A stretch of DNA of 64,000 nucleotides from Acinetobacter sp. ASP199 (GTDB taxonomy: Bacteria > Pseudomonadota > Gammaproteobacteria > Pseudomonadales > Moraxellaceae): the NCBI RefSeq assembly GCF_022700675.1, contig NZ_CP062182.1, forward strand, positions 1,178,001-1,242,000, written 5' to 3'. The number at the start of each line of letters is the position of its first letter. Within the stretch, counting starts at the first letter, position 1. The position numbers were made by a program, and so were the translations under genes. Below the pieces are notes generated by a model. It did no database searches. It was not told the origin of the DNA and was given only the letters and a program-made list of their open reading frames with translations. Positions 1-6,861 of the stretch are shown here, one piece after another.

Positions 1-453
1 TTCCAAGGTCCGGATGGCGCCGACATCGAGCGCAACCTCAATTTCAGTGCCTTCATATTCAATCACACGCAAGGTACGGGCAATATCTGTTTCAAACTGT
101 AGCTTGAGCTGGTTGACCTGATCACCCAGTGCGTGATTTAAAATCTTCTGTGCTTCTGGTGCAGCGGCATAAATATCCAGATCCAGTTCAGGTGTCCGTT
201 CCAGTTCACCTAAGTCATGATTATGTTCAAAACGTTCAATATGGCTTTTACCTGCGGCTTTTAGGGTTTGTACCCAGCGTGTGCCTTCCAGGCGCTGACG
301 CAGGGCTACGCCATTTCTCGAGAGCAGACGGTCTTCGGTATCATAGTATTTGGCTTGCAGTTGAATCTGTTCGGATTTCTTTGGATCAAGTGCCTTTAAC
401 AGCGCATTGCGACGCGCTGCAGGAATCTGAAATTTAAGTTCAACTTCAACCAT
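1..453 (-). CDS. CYTH domain inorganic triphosphatase, N-terminal part
   Basis: The reading frame is open from the ATG at 453 down to the left edge, so only about 151 N-terminal residues are present. The protein begins MVEVELKFQIP, the ExExK signature of the CYTH superfamily that binds triphosphate and metal inside a beta tunnel. It continues with YYDTEDRLL and LRQR, also typical of the family. Bacterial members such as YgiF hydrolyse inorganic triphosphate and often carry a C-terminal CHAD domain, which would lie outside the window. The gene is divergent from the Mpo1-like gene on its right. The family assignment is firm. Whether a CHAD domain follows cannot be told. Confidence 0.85.
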   Translation of the reverse strand, partial: MVEVELKFQIPAARRNALLKALDPKKSEQIQLQAKYYDTEDRLLSRNGVALRQRLEGTRWVQTLKAAGKSHIERFEHNHDLGELERTPELDLDIYAAAPEAQKILNHALGDQVNQLKLQFETDIARTLRVIEYEGTEIEVALDVGAIRTLE

Positions 454-787
454 GATAAATGTCCTGTTTGTGCTGTCCATAAAGGTGATAGACAGAGCTG
501 ATGATGCTTTGCATATGTTGTGAAATTGAGCGCATGCACGCAGCAATCATGTTTTTAATTTTTAAGTCGAAGATTGTAACCAAAATCATTTTTTTAGTAA
601 GACTTGACCGGGCTAGAAAAATCATGAACCTGTTTAAATTGATAGAATTTATTCATACCTAAGCAGTTGAAAGCATGCTAGATTCAAGGAAAATTAAACA
701 TAGCTGAGAAATCTCGCTGCATGAAATCGCACTTTTAAATGTTTAAATAATGCGCTAATGTGAAATTAAAAATATCAGGATGATGCC
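454..787. other. Intergenic gap between divergent genes
   Basis: This stretch holds the promoter regions of the CYTH gene (leftward) and the Mpo1-like gene (rightward). It is AT-rich. I see no convincing ORF, RNA gene or strong hairpin. A Shine-Dalgarno-like AGGA lies just before the ATG at 788. Confidence 0.5.
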
Positions 788-1171
788 ATGAATGCACAAG
801 TAGAACCTAAAGCGAATTTGACGCTAGCAGTTAGCCAGCCAATGCCGATCCGTGATTATCATGAATTTTATCGTTTTTATCTGACTGAACACCGCAATAT
901 GATGAGTCGTCGTCTGCATGTGGCAGGGAGTAGCATCGGGCTGTGTTTCTTTGGTAAGGCGATCATACAGCGTAAACCTAAATATTTTCTCTATGGACTG
1001 GCCTCCGGTTATGCCTGTGCTTGGATCGGACATTTTATTTTTGAGAAAAACAAGCCTGCCAGCTTTAAGCAGCCGTTATATAGTTTTATCTCGGATTGGC
1101 GTATGTTTGCTGATGTTCTGCGTGGCAATATCAGCCTGATTAGCCGTGATAAGGACAAGATTCCCAGTTAA
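788..1171 (+). CDS. Mpo1-like / DUF962 membrane protein
   Basis: This 127-residue protein carries the DUF962 (Mpo1/YGL010w-like) pattern: FYRFYLTEHRN and RRLHVAGSS near the N-terminus, two hydrophobic stretches around residues 50-80, and the GHFIFEKNKPASF element around residues 80-93. The conserved His residues in EHRN, RRLH and GHF match the metal-binding His residues of yeast Mpo1, a dioxygenase in 2-hydroxy fatty acid alpha-oxidation. Bacterial members are uncharacterised, so the reaction is inferred. The ATG at 788 follows an AGGA ribosome binding site. An intrinsic terminator lies 150 bp downstream. Confidence 0.85.
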   Translation: MNAQVEPKANLTLAVSQPMPIRDYHEFYRFYLTEHRNMMSRRLHVAGSSIGLCFFGKAIIQRKPKYFLYGLASGYACAWIGHFIFEKNKPASFKQPLYSFISDWRMFADVLRGNISLISRDKDKIPS

Positions 1172-1325
1172 AACAGGTTAAAAAATAAAAAAATTTATCG
1201 ACGGGTCATCAAAATTACATGAAAACGCTTGCAAGCTTAGAGCTAATGTTCTAATAATTAATGCGTTGTTTGATGGTAATCTTTTACCAAAGGATATAAC
1301 AGCCAGAATTACACAGTTTTCCATG

Positions 1326-1355
1326 CCTGGAGTGACCTTCTCCGGGCTTTTTTTA
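1326..1355 (+). terminator. Intrinsic terminator
   Basis: The hairpin GCCTGGAG / CTCCGGGC (one internal mismatch) is followed by a run of seven T. It lies 150 bp past the stop of the Mpo1-like gene, so it may end that transcript or an independent small RNA. Confidence 0.75.
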
Positions 1356-1640
1356 TGTCTGAAATTCGATAATATGAAATGAAGAATTAGCTGACATTCT
1401 GCAATTTTCCTAAAAGTTGGGTGTATAAAATCAGGATGTCAAATGAGAGATTCACCACTGATGATTATTTTTATTTGATTTATTGAAGTTCAAATATCTG
1501 ATATGAGTTATCCCTGAAATTATTAATTTTACCCATTAAATGAACTGGTTATTTTCATACTGCATTCTTTGTATTTGATTACTAGATCTCTTTCATAAAT
1601 CAAAAAATGATCGGTATATCCATATTTAAATGGATATTGA

Positions 1641-1756
1641 AAGTTCCTTCTCCCTCTGGGATGAGAAGTGTTACTTCGCAAGAGGATGAGGGGATTTCTT
1701 AGAAAAAACCTCTCCCTGAGGAGCATGCTCCGCAAGTCTCCTACAAGGAGAGGGAA
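1641..1756. repeat. Composite palindromic repeat (copy 1)
   Basis: The right half has outer arms CCTCTCC (1709-1715) and GGAGAGG (1747-1753) enclosing the perfect 12-bp palindrome GGAGCATGCTCC (1720-1731). The left half (1648-1695) is a related CTCCCTC / GAGGATGAGGGG-type inverted element. The same architecture recurs at 3951-3996. Such CCTCTCC/GGAGAGG elements are, from memory, dispersed in Acinetobacter genomes. They resemble REP-like intergenic repeats. Confidence 0.65.
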
Positions 1757-1888
1757 TTTCCTTTGCAGTGATTTAAAAATGATTTATGAAAGAACCCTAC
1801 TGAAATATAGCCTTAGATAGGCATGTATGGTGTTATCAAGCTCCTGATTATGCCTATAATAGCTTATGTATTTTGAATGGCGGCAGTC

Positions 1889-2509
1889 ATGCGCGGTTTG
1901 TATTTAATTACCAATGATGATCCAATTGAACTTCTTCTCGCGAAACTTGAAGGTGCGATGGCAACTTATGAAGTTGCAGTACTTCAGTATCGTCGTAAAA
2001 AAGTGGCGAAAGAAAATCAGGCTTATGAAATCGAATATATGAAACAAATGTGCGAACAATATAAAGTTCCATTTGTGATTAATGATGATTTAGAAACTGC
2101 GGTGAAATATGGCGTAGGTGTACATTTGGGTCAGGGTGATGGCTCAATTCAGGAAGCTGTTGAACGTTTGCCTAAAAACGTGTTGATTGGTCGTAGTTGT
2201 AACAACTCGCTTGAGCTTGCCGAACAAGCCATTGCTGATGGTGCAAATTATGTGGCGTTTGGTGCGATCTATGCGACTGACACCAAGCCAGAAGCAGGCA
2301 ATATTGGTTTAGACACTTTAAAACAAGCCAAAGCACAATTGAACGTACCCATCTGTGCAATTGGTGGCTTAACTGTTGAAAACTCGAAAGAGGTGATTGA
2401 GGCAGGTGCGGATCTTTGTGCGGTTATTAGCGATGTTTTAGGTCGTTCAATGTCTACTGTTGGTCAACGTGTGTATGACTGGTCAGAACTATTTGCTGAA
2501 CAAGTTTAA
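1889..2509 (+). CDS. thiE: Thiamine phosphate synthase
   Basis: ThiE joins hydroxymethylpyrimidine diphosphate and the thiazole phosphate to make thiamine phosphate in the cytosol. The 206-residue TIM barrel shows the family motifs: LQYRRK (about 32-37), FVINDD (62-67), GVHLGQ (77-82), IGRSCN, GAIYATDTKP and AIGGLT. The length fits. I chose the ATG at 1889 (MRGLYLITND) because the family starts there. An in-frame ATG at 1877 would add only four residues. hemL follows after about 45 bp in the same direction, so the two may be co-transcribed. The role is certain; the start is slightly uncertain. Confidence 0.93.
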   Translation: MRGLYLITNDDPIELLLAKLEGAMATYEVAVLQYRRKKVAKENQAYEIEYMKQMCEQYKVPFVINDDLETAVKYGVGVHLGQGDGSIQEAVERLPKNVLIGRSCNNSLELAEQAIADGANYVAFGAIYATDTKPEAGNIGLDTLKQAKAQLNVPICAIGGLTVENSKEVIEAGADLCAVISDVLGRSMSTVGQRVYDWSELFAEQV

Positions 2510-2554
2510 TTTTTTTTATTTCTTATCTTATTTTTTTTGAGTTGAGTGATTCTC

Positions 2555-3856
2555 ATGAGTTTATCTCCAAAGCAAGAACAACTATTTAAACAAGCCAATA
2601 AACATATTCCAGGTGGCGTAAACTCACCTGTACGTGCTTTTAACGGTGTAGGCGGTACGCCAGTCTTTATCGAAAAGGCACAAGGTGCTTATCTATACGA
2701 TGTTGATGGTAAACGTTATGTGGACTATGTTGGTTCATGGGGCCCAATGATTTTGGGTCATGCGCATCCAGCGATTATTAAAGCTGTTCAGGATGCTGCG
2801 GTAGATGGCTTAAGCTTTGGTGCACCGACGGTTCATGAAACGACTTTGGCGGATATCATTTGCGATATCATGCCATCAATTGAACTGGTTCGTATGACCA
2901 ACTCAGGTACTGAAGCAACGATGACTGCGATCCGTCTGGCACGTGGTTATACTGGCCGTGATAAGATAGTGAAGTTTGAAGGTTGTTACCACGGTCACTC
3001 GGATTCACTTCTTGTAAAAGCAGGTTCAGGGCTTTTGACCAAAGGCGAGGGCGAAGCGACTTCTGCGGGCGTACCAGCGGACTTTGCCAAACATACCTTA
3101 ACACTTCCATATAATGACATCGCTACCTTAAAAGAATGCTTTGCCAAGTTCGGTTCTGAAATTGCGGGTGTGATTGTTGAGCCTGTGGCAGGTAACATGA
3201 ACCTGGTGAAACCGATTGACGGGTTTCTTCAAGCCATTCGTGATGTATGTGATGAGCATGGTTCAGTTTTCATTATTGATGAAGTGATGACAGGTTTCCG
3301 TGTCGGTCTTGGCGGTGCTCAGGCACATTACGGCGTAACTCCTGATTTGACCACTTTAGGTAAAATCATCGGTGCAGGTCTGCCAGTGGGTGCATTCGGA
3401 GGCAAACGTGAAGTAATGGAATGCATCGCACCGCTTGGCAAGGTGTATCAAGCAGGTACTTTATCAGGTAACCCACTGGCAATGCGTGCTGGCATTGAGA
3501 TGTTTAAACATCTGCGTCAAGAAGGTTTCTATGAGAAATTAACTGCGCAACTTGAGAAACTGCTGGTTGGTTTACAAGCGGCTGCGGATGAAGCAGGCAT
3601 TCCATTCAAGACGCAACAAGTCGGTGGTATGTTTGGCCTGTACTTTACGAATCAGGAGGATATCACCAGCTTCGATTCAATGCTGAAGTGTGATGTAGAA
3701 GCCTTCAAAAAATTCTTCCATGGCATGTTAAGTCGTGGTGTTAACCTGGCTCCATCGGCATTTGAAGCAGGATTTATTTCAGCTGCACATAGTGATGAAG
3801 ATATCGAATTCACGATTCAAGCGGCTAAAGAAACTTTTGCTGAGATGAAGGCTTAA
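2555..3856 (+). CDS. hemL: Glutamate-1-semialdehyde 2,1-aminomutase
   Basis: HemL is a PLP enzyme that converts glutamate-1-semialdehyde to 5-aminolevulinate, the tetrapyrrole precursor. The 433-residue protein has the class III aminotransferase fold. Visible motifs are [12 protein letters not shown] near the N-terminus, the substrate-gating region [15 protein letters not shown], the PLP-contacting DEVMTGFR, and the Schiff-base lysine in [17 protein letters not shown] at about residue 270. An upstream in-frame GTG at 2546 is possible, but the ATG at 2555 (MSLSPKQEQ) matches the family start. It lies downstream of thiE in the same direction. Confidence 0.95.
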   Translation: MSLSPKQEQLFKQANKHIPGGVNSPVRAFNGVGGTPVFIEKAQGAYLYDVDGKRYVDYVGSWGPMILGHAHPAIIKAVQDAAVDGLSFGAPTVHETTLADIICDIMPSIELVRMTNSGTEATMTAIRLARGYTGRDKIVKFEGCYHGHSDSLLVKAGSGLLTKGEGEATSAGVPADFAKHTLTLPYNDIATLKECFAKFGSEIAGVIVEPVAGNMNLVKPIDGFLQAIRDVCDEHGSVFIIDEVMTGFRVGLGGAQAHYGVTPDLTTLGKIIGAGLPVGAFGGKREVMECIAPLGKVYQAGTLSGNPLAMRAGIEMFKHLRQEGFYEKLTAQLEKLLVGLQAAADEAGIPFKTQQVGGMFGLYFTNQEDITSFDSMLKCDVEAFKKFFHGMLSRGVNLAPSAFEAGFISAAHSDEDIEFTIQAAKETFAEMKA

Positions 3857-3950
3857 TTCATCATTTTTTAAATCCTCTCTTGTACGACTTAAAATGGATT
3901 TTTCTAATTCTAGTGCAAGAGAGAATTTCTAACATATTTGAAATAGTTTT

Positions 3951-3996
3951 CCCTCTCCCTTGCGTAGCAGTGCTACTCATCTCCTAAAGGAGAGGG
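3951..3996. repeat. Composite palindromic repeat (copy 2)
   Basis: The outer arms CCCTCTCC (3951-3958) and GGAGAGGG (3989-3996) are perfectly complementary. They enclose a second hairpin, GTAGCA-G-TGCTAC (3964-3976). The layout matches the element at 1709-1754, but with a different inner palindrome. Confidence 0.65.
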
Positions 3997-4106
3997 CTTT
4001 CATCTATCGAATAGAAATGAAAATTTAAAGACTTCTTACTGTATTCTTGCGCCCTATATGGCTCAGGGTTAGGGGAAATTTAAATTTAAAATAGAGAAAA
4101 TTAAAG

Positions 4107-4532
4107 ATGCAAACCAAACACTATTTGACTTTAAGCGATGCTGAATTTCTATTAAATGAAGCACACCAATATGCGATTCAGAATAACTTTAATGTCAGCA
4201 TTGCGGTCGTAGATGAAACTGGTAATTTGCTTGCAATGAAGCGTATGGATGGTGCTTCGCCTATGACGGCTAACTTATGTCTGGAAAAAGCAAAATGTTC
4301 TGCGATTAGCCGCCGTCCATCTAAACTGTTTGAAGATATTATTAAAGGCGGTCAGATGGGTTTTCTGACCATGGATACATTTTCAGGCATGTTAGAAGGC
4401 GGTGAACCGATTATGTATGAAGGGCAATTGGTCGGTGCAATGGGTGTTTCCGGTGTGAGATCACTCCAAGATGCTGAGGTTGCGCAAAAGGCGATTGAGA
4501 CGTTTTTGGCACAGGTGAATGGATCAGTATAA
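4107..4532 (+). CDS. GlcG/HbpS-like (DUF336) protein
   Basis: This 141-residue protein matches the GlcG/PduO C-terminal/HbpS family throughout: FNVSIAVVDETGNLLAMKRMDGA (split by the usual AVVD-GNLLA pattern), followed by A..K..CSAI, and the C-terminal GGEPIMYEGQLVGAMGVSG. Some members bind haem or cobalamin or sit in glycolate or propanediol loci. No such partner is present here, so the substrate is unknown. It appears to be a single-gene unit ended by the terminator at 4593-4619. No signal peptide is seen, so it is probably cytosolic. Confidence 0.85.
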   Translation: MQTKHYLTLSDAEFLLNEAHQYAIQNNFNVSIAVVDETGNLLAMKRMDGASPMTANLCLEKAKCSAISRRPSKLFEDIIKGGQMGFLTMDTFSGMLEGGEPIMYEGQLVGAMGVSGVRSLQDAEVAQKAIETFLAQVNGSV

Positions 4533-4592
4533 GTCTTACTCATACATCACTTTTAAAGTCTAAATGGACGACATCAATGTTCCGCTTCAAAG

Positions 4593-4619
4593 CCCGAATC
4601 ACATGATTTGGGTTTTTTT
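4593..4619 (+). terminator. Intrinsic terminator after the GlcG-like gene
   Basis: The stem CCCGAATCA / TGATTTGGG (4593-4601 and 4604-4612, one G-T pair) has a very short loop and is followed by seven T. Confidence 0.8.
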
Positions 4620-4672
4620 ATATTAGGTATGAATAAATTTTGACTCAAAAAGATCATTTCGGATAAGGTGTT

Positions 4673-4762
4673 ATGTCCATTTTCGGTCAATTAAAGCGTA
4701 GAAATGTACTTAAATCTCAACAACAAAAAATTTGTAAATGCGAAAAATACATCAAATGGTGA
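4673..4762 (+). other. Overlapping mini-ORF (29 codons)
   Basis: An ATG at 4673, preceded by AAGGTG, opens a 29-residue frame beginning MSIFGQLKRRNVLK and ending at TGA 4760-4762. It overlaps the start of the 4704 gene in another frame. It could be a leader, a translationally coupled upstream frame, or the remnant of another gene. The evidence is only the ribosome binding site and ORF. Confidence 0.2.
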
Positions 4763-5045
4763 AGTGACTGGTGAGACGGTTTTTAACTATTCTCAAGTGG
4801 GAGAGCGTATAGAGGCGACTTACTCAGGTGGTAGCATTCAGTATGGGCACTTGCTCGGTTTTATGACATCCAAGAACACCTTTAGGATGGCATATCATCA
4901 TATTAATGAGATGAATGAGTTGCGTATAGGTGAATGCCAGACTGAGATTGGAAGGCAAGCCAATGGGAAAATTCAGTTAATCGAAAAGTGGCAATGGCGT
5001 AATGGTGATTGTTCTACAGGTGAATCAATTCTGATTGAAATTTAA
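4704..5045 (+). CDS. Small conserved protein, function unknown
   Basis: This 113-residue soluble protein has the pattern NNKKFVNAKNTSNGEV, TVFNYSQ, IEATYSGG, GHLLGF, ..YHHIN.., GKIQLIEKWQWRNGDCSTGES. I recognise it as a widespread small family that databases often label 'n-acetylglutamate synthase'. That name looks unsupported, since no GNAT or kinase-like motif is visible. The start has only a weak ribosome binding site. A 29-codon overlapping ORF with a better one begins at 4673 (listed separately). The fold is predicted to be mostly beta. No partner gene suggests a role. Confidence 0.75.
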   Translation: MYLNLNNKKFVNAKNTSNGEVTGETVFNYSQVGERIEATYSGGSIQYGHLLGFMTSKNTFRMAYHHINEMNELRIGECQTEIGRQANGKIQLIEKWQWRNGDCSTGESILIEI

Positions 5046-5194
5046 GTATTGCAATACGATGCTTTGATTCGATATGAGCTCGGTTTCAAATAAACATTTT
5101 CACTCGGGAAAAGTGGTAGGTGTATTCCTGTAATGCGAAAGTGCAGAGGCTAACACTTATCATTTTTCTACATCTAAGTTAGCATAAGGGTAAT

Positions 5195-5935
5195 TTGTAC
5201 ACATTATTTGATGAATATTCTCCCATGCTTTACCCCATGCCCAAAAAAATCCAGTTTGCTCCTTCCCAAGCCAAATGGCAGCTGTCCTCAACCCAATCTG
5301 TTTTGGTACTGGTAGGCCTGCAAAACCTAAGGATGATGGCAGGCATACAAGACAGCGACCTCATGACCCATCTGATTCAGATCAGCAATAAGGCTAAGGC
5401 ACTGGATATTCCCATTGTTGACCTGTATGGAGATGACCTGATTCAAGGCATGCAACAACTTGGTGAATATGCCTCAACACATCCGCAACTGATTTTTGCC
5501 GGACAGATCACACCGATGCTGAAACAGATTTTGCCACACTTGCAGAGTGTGACTGAGCAAATTTGCGTGATTGATGATGCGATACTGTTGTCAAATCAGG
5601 AACAGCATATTCAGTGGATTGATAATATTTCAGCACAAGGTTTGCATCATATGAATAGCTATAGCCTGACCCGATTATGGAATCTGAGTGCGCCAACAGA
5701 ATATGTATTGTCGACTAAGGGCATTATGTTAGCAGTAGCAGAACAGCTGGATATGGATGCACTAGAAATTGATCCACATGTAGATTTAAGACAATACGGA
5801 TTAGATTCAGTCGCTGTGGTGAGTCTGGTTGGTGTATGGCGTGCTAACGGTGCCAATGTGCGTTATGAAGATGTTTATGAACATCCTTCATTAGAGGAGC
5901 TGGTTAGCTTTGTTCTGCAATCAGCACACAGATAA
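5195..5935 (+). CDS. Degenerate isochorismatase fused to a carrier protein domain
   Basis: The 246-residue protein has the architecture of EntB/BasF-type siderophore proteins. An isochorismatase-like domain covers about residues 1-165 and a C-terminal phosphopantetheine carrier domain covers about 175-240. The carrier site is intact (YGLDSVAVVSLVG; the Ser of DSV would take the 4'-phosphopantetheine arm). The isochorismatase part looks inactive. Where active enzymes have LLIHDMQ, this one has LVLVGLQN, so the catalytic Asp is Gly, and the expected active-site Lys and Cys motifs are not recognisable. TTG 5195 is favoured by AAGGG just upstream and by alignment with the EntB N-terminus; ATG 5225 is an alternative. 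No siderophore synthetase gene is adjacent, so it is an orphan. Confidence 0.75.
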   Translation: MYTLFDEYSPMLYPMPKKIQFAPSQAKWQLSSTQSVLVLVGLQNLRMMAGIQDSDLMTHLIQISNKAKALDIPIVDLYGDDLIQGMQQLGEYASTHPQLIFAGQITPMLKQILPHLQSVTEQICVIDDAILLSNQEQHIQWIDNISAQGLHHMNSYSLTRLWNLSAPTEYVLSTKGIMLAVAEQLDMDALEIDPHVDLRQYGLDSVAVVSLVGVWRANGANVRYEDVYEHPSLEELVSFVLQSAHR

Positions 5936-6065
5936 TCATTAATTGGGCAATTTTCTCAATATAATTGGAAATTTCATCGGCAATTACAGAAAACGACATT
6001 GTAATTCTGTGCCAAGCTTTTTATCATTGCCGCCTTGTTTTTCGCGATCAGCCAGGGATTGAACC

Positions 6066-6710
6066 TTGAGTAATTTTCTAACCGAACATCTGATACATCG
6101 TGATGACGATTTTATGGTCATTCATAAACCAGCAGGTTTACTCACGGTTCCCGGTAAAACAGAAGATTTGCAAGATTGCCTCATTCACAGATTAGTAGAA
6201 TTAGAACCTAAAACACTGCTCATTCATCGTCTCGATCGGGACACTTCTGGCATTCTGGTATTTGGCCTGAGCCGTGAAGGACAAAAATCTATTTCGCGCC
6301 AGTTTCAGGAACGCCAAACCGATAAAACCTATCAAGCCATTGTGGCCGGCACATTAGAAGGAGAGGGTACTGTCGATGTGCCAGTGATCTATGATCCAAG
6401 CCATCCGCCACTACATATTGCTGAACCAAACCATAATAAGCCAGCATTGACCCATTGGCAGGCTATCGAGCATTTTGAAATTCAGGGACAGCCGGTTACT
6501 CGTGTCAAACTCACACCAATAACCGGCCGTTCACACCAGCTCCGTGTACATATGCAGTATCTCGGTCATCCAATTATTGGTGATACCTTATATGCTACAG
6601 CGCAACAGCAACAGCTGATGCCGCGCCTGTGCCTGCATGCAGAGCAGCTCAGTTTTGTGCATCCTAAAAATGCAGAGAAAGTCGAGTTTCATTGCCCGGC
6701 GCCATTCTAG
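6066..6710 (+). CDS. rluA: RluA-family pseudouridine synthase
   Basis: This enzyme isomerises uridine to pseudouridine in RNA; RluA acts on 23S rRNA and some tRNAs. The 214-residue length and the lack of an S4 domain fit RluA rather than RluC or RluD. Motifs seen are VIHKPAGLLTVPG (about 18-30), the catalytic LLIHRLDRDTSGILVFG (Asp in HRLDRDTSG), DKTYQAIVAG, and TGRSHQLRVHMQYLGHPIIGD near the C-terminus. TTG 6066 is the likely start, with AGGGA seven bases upstream. The exact RNA target is inferred from family likeness. Confidence 0.88.
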   Translation: MSNFLTEHLIHRDDDFMVIHKPAGLLTVPGKTEDLQDCLIHRLVELEPKTLLIHRLDRDTSGILVFGLSREGQKSISRQFQERQTDKTYQAIVAGTLEGEGTVDVPVIYDPSHPPLHIAEPNHNKPALTHWQAIEHFEIQGQPVTRVKLTPITGRSHQLRVHMQYLGHPIIGDTLYATAQQQQLMPRLCLHAEQLSFVHPKNAEKVEFHCPAPF

Positions 6711-6739
6711 AAAATACTTGTTTAATCGTCGTTATTCAT

Positions 6740-6759
6740 GCCCACTTTTGGTGGGCTTT
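6740..6759 (+). terminator. Probable intrinsic terminator after rluA
   Basis: The stem GCCCAC / GTGGGC (6740-6745 and 6751-6756) has loop TTTTG and is followed by only three T. It is a strong stem with a weak tract. Confidence 0.55.
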
Positions 6760-6793
6760 ATGTCAAAATATATTGCTTAAAGGTGTGAAATTT

Positions 6794-6821
6794 TGCTCAA
6801 ATGATAAGTTATTTTTGAGCA
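6794..6821. promoter_or_regulatory. Inverted repeat upstream of rapA
   Basis: The perfect 8-bp arms TGCTCAAA (6794-6801) and TTTGAGCA (6814-6821) are separated by 12 bp and lie about 40 bp before the rapA start. The right arm overlaps a CATAAT hexamer that could be a -10. It may be an operator or only a promoter-proximal hairpin. No regulator is known to me for this site. Confidence 0.35.
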
Positions 6822-6861
6822 TAATCTTTGCAGTCTTGTACTTAAGATAAAGGTGGAAAAA

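Larger units (their letters stand above)
1172..1876. other. Long intergenic region with terminator and composite palindrome
   Basis: About 700 bp without a convincing gene. It contains an intrinsic terminator near 1326-1354 and a composite inverted-repeat element at about 1641-1756. Short ORFs across the palindromic element do not look like protein. The stretch 1200-1320 before the terminator could be a small RNA or just the 3' UTR of the Mpo1-like gene. Confidence 0.5.

Noticed and set aside
1529-1735. 68-residue minus-strand ORF across the composite palindrome
   Set aside because: It runs through the palindromic repeat and has no protein-like features.
5195-5935. Part of a siderophore biosynthesis cluster
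   Set aside because: No synthetase, adenylation, transport or receptor gene is adjacent; neighbours are housekeeping genes, so only an orphan protein can be claimed.
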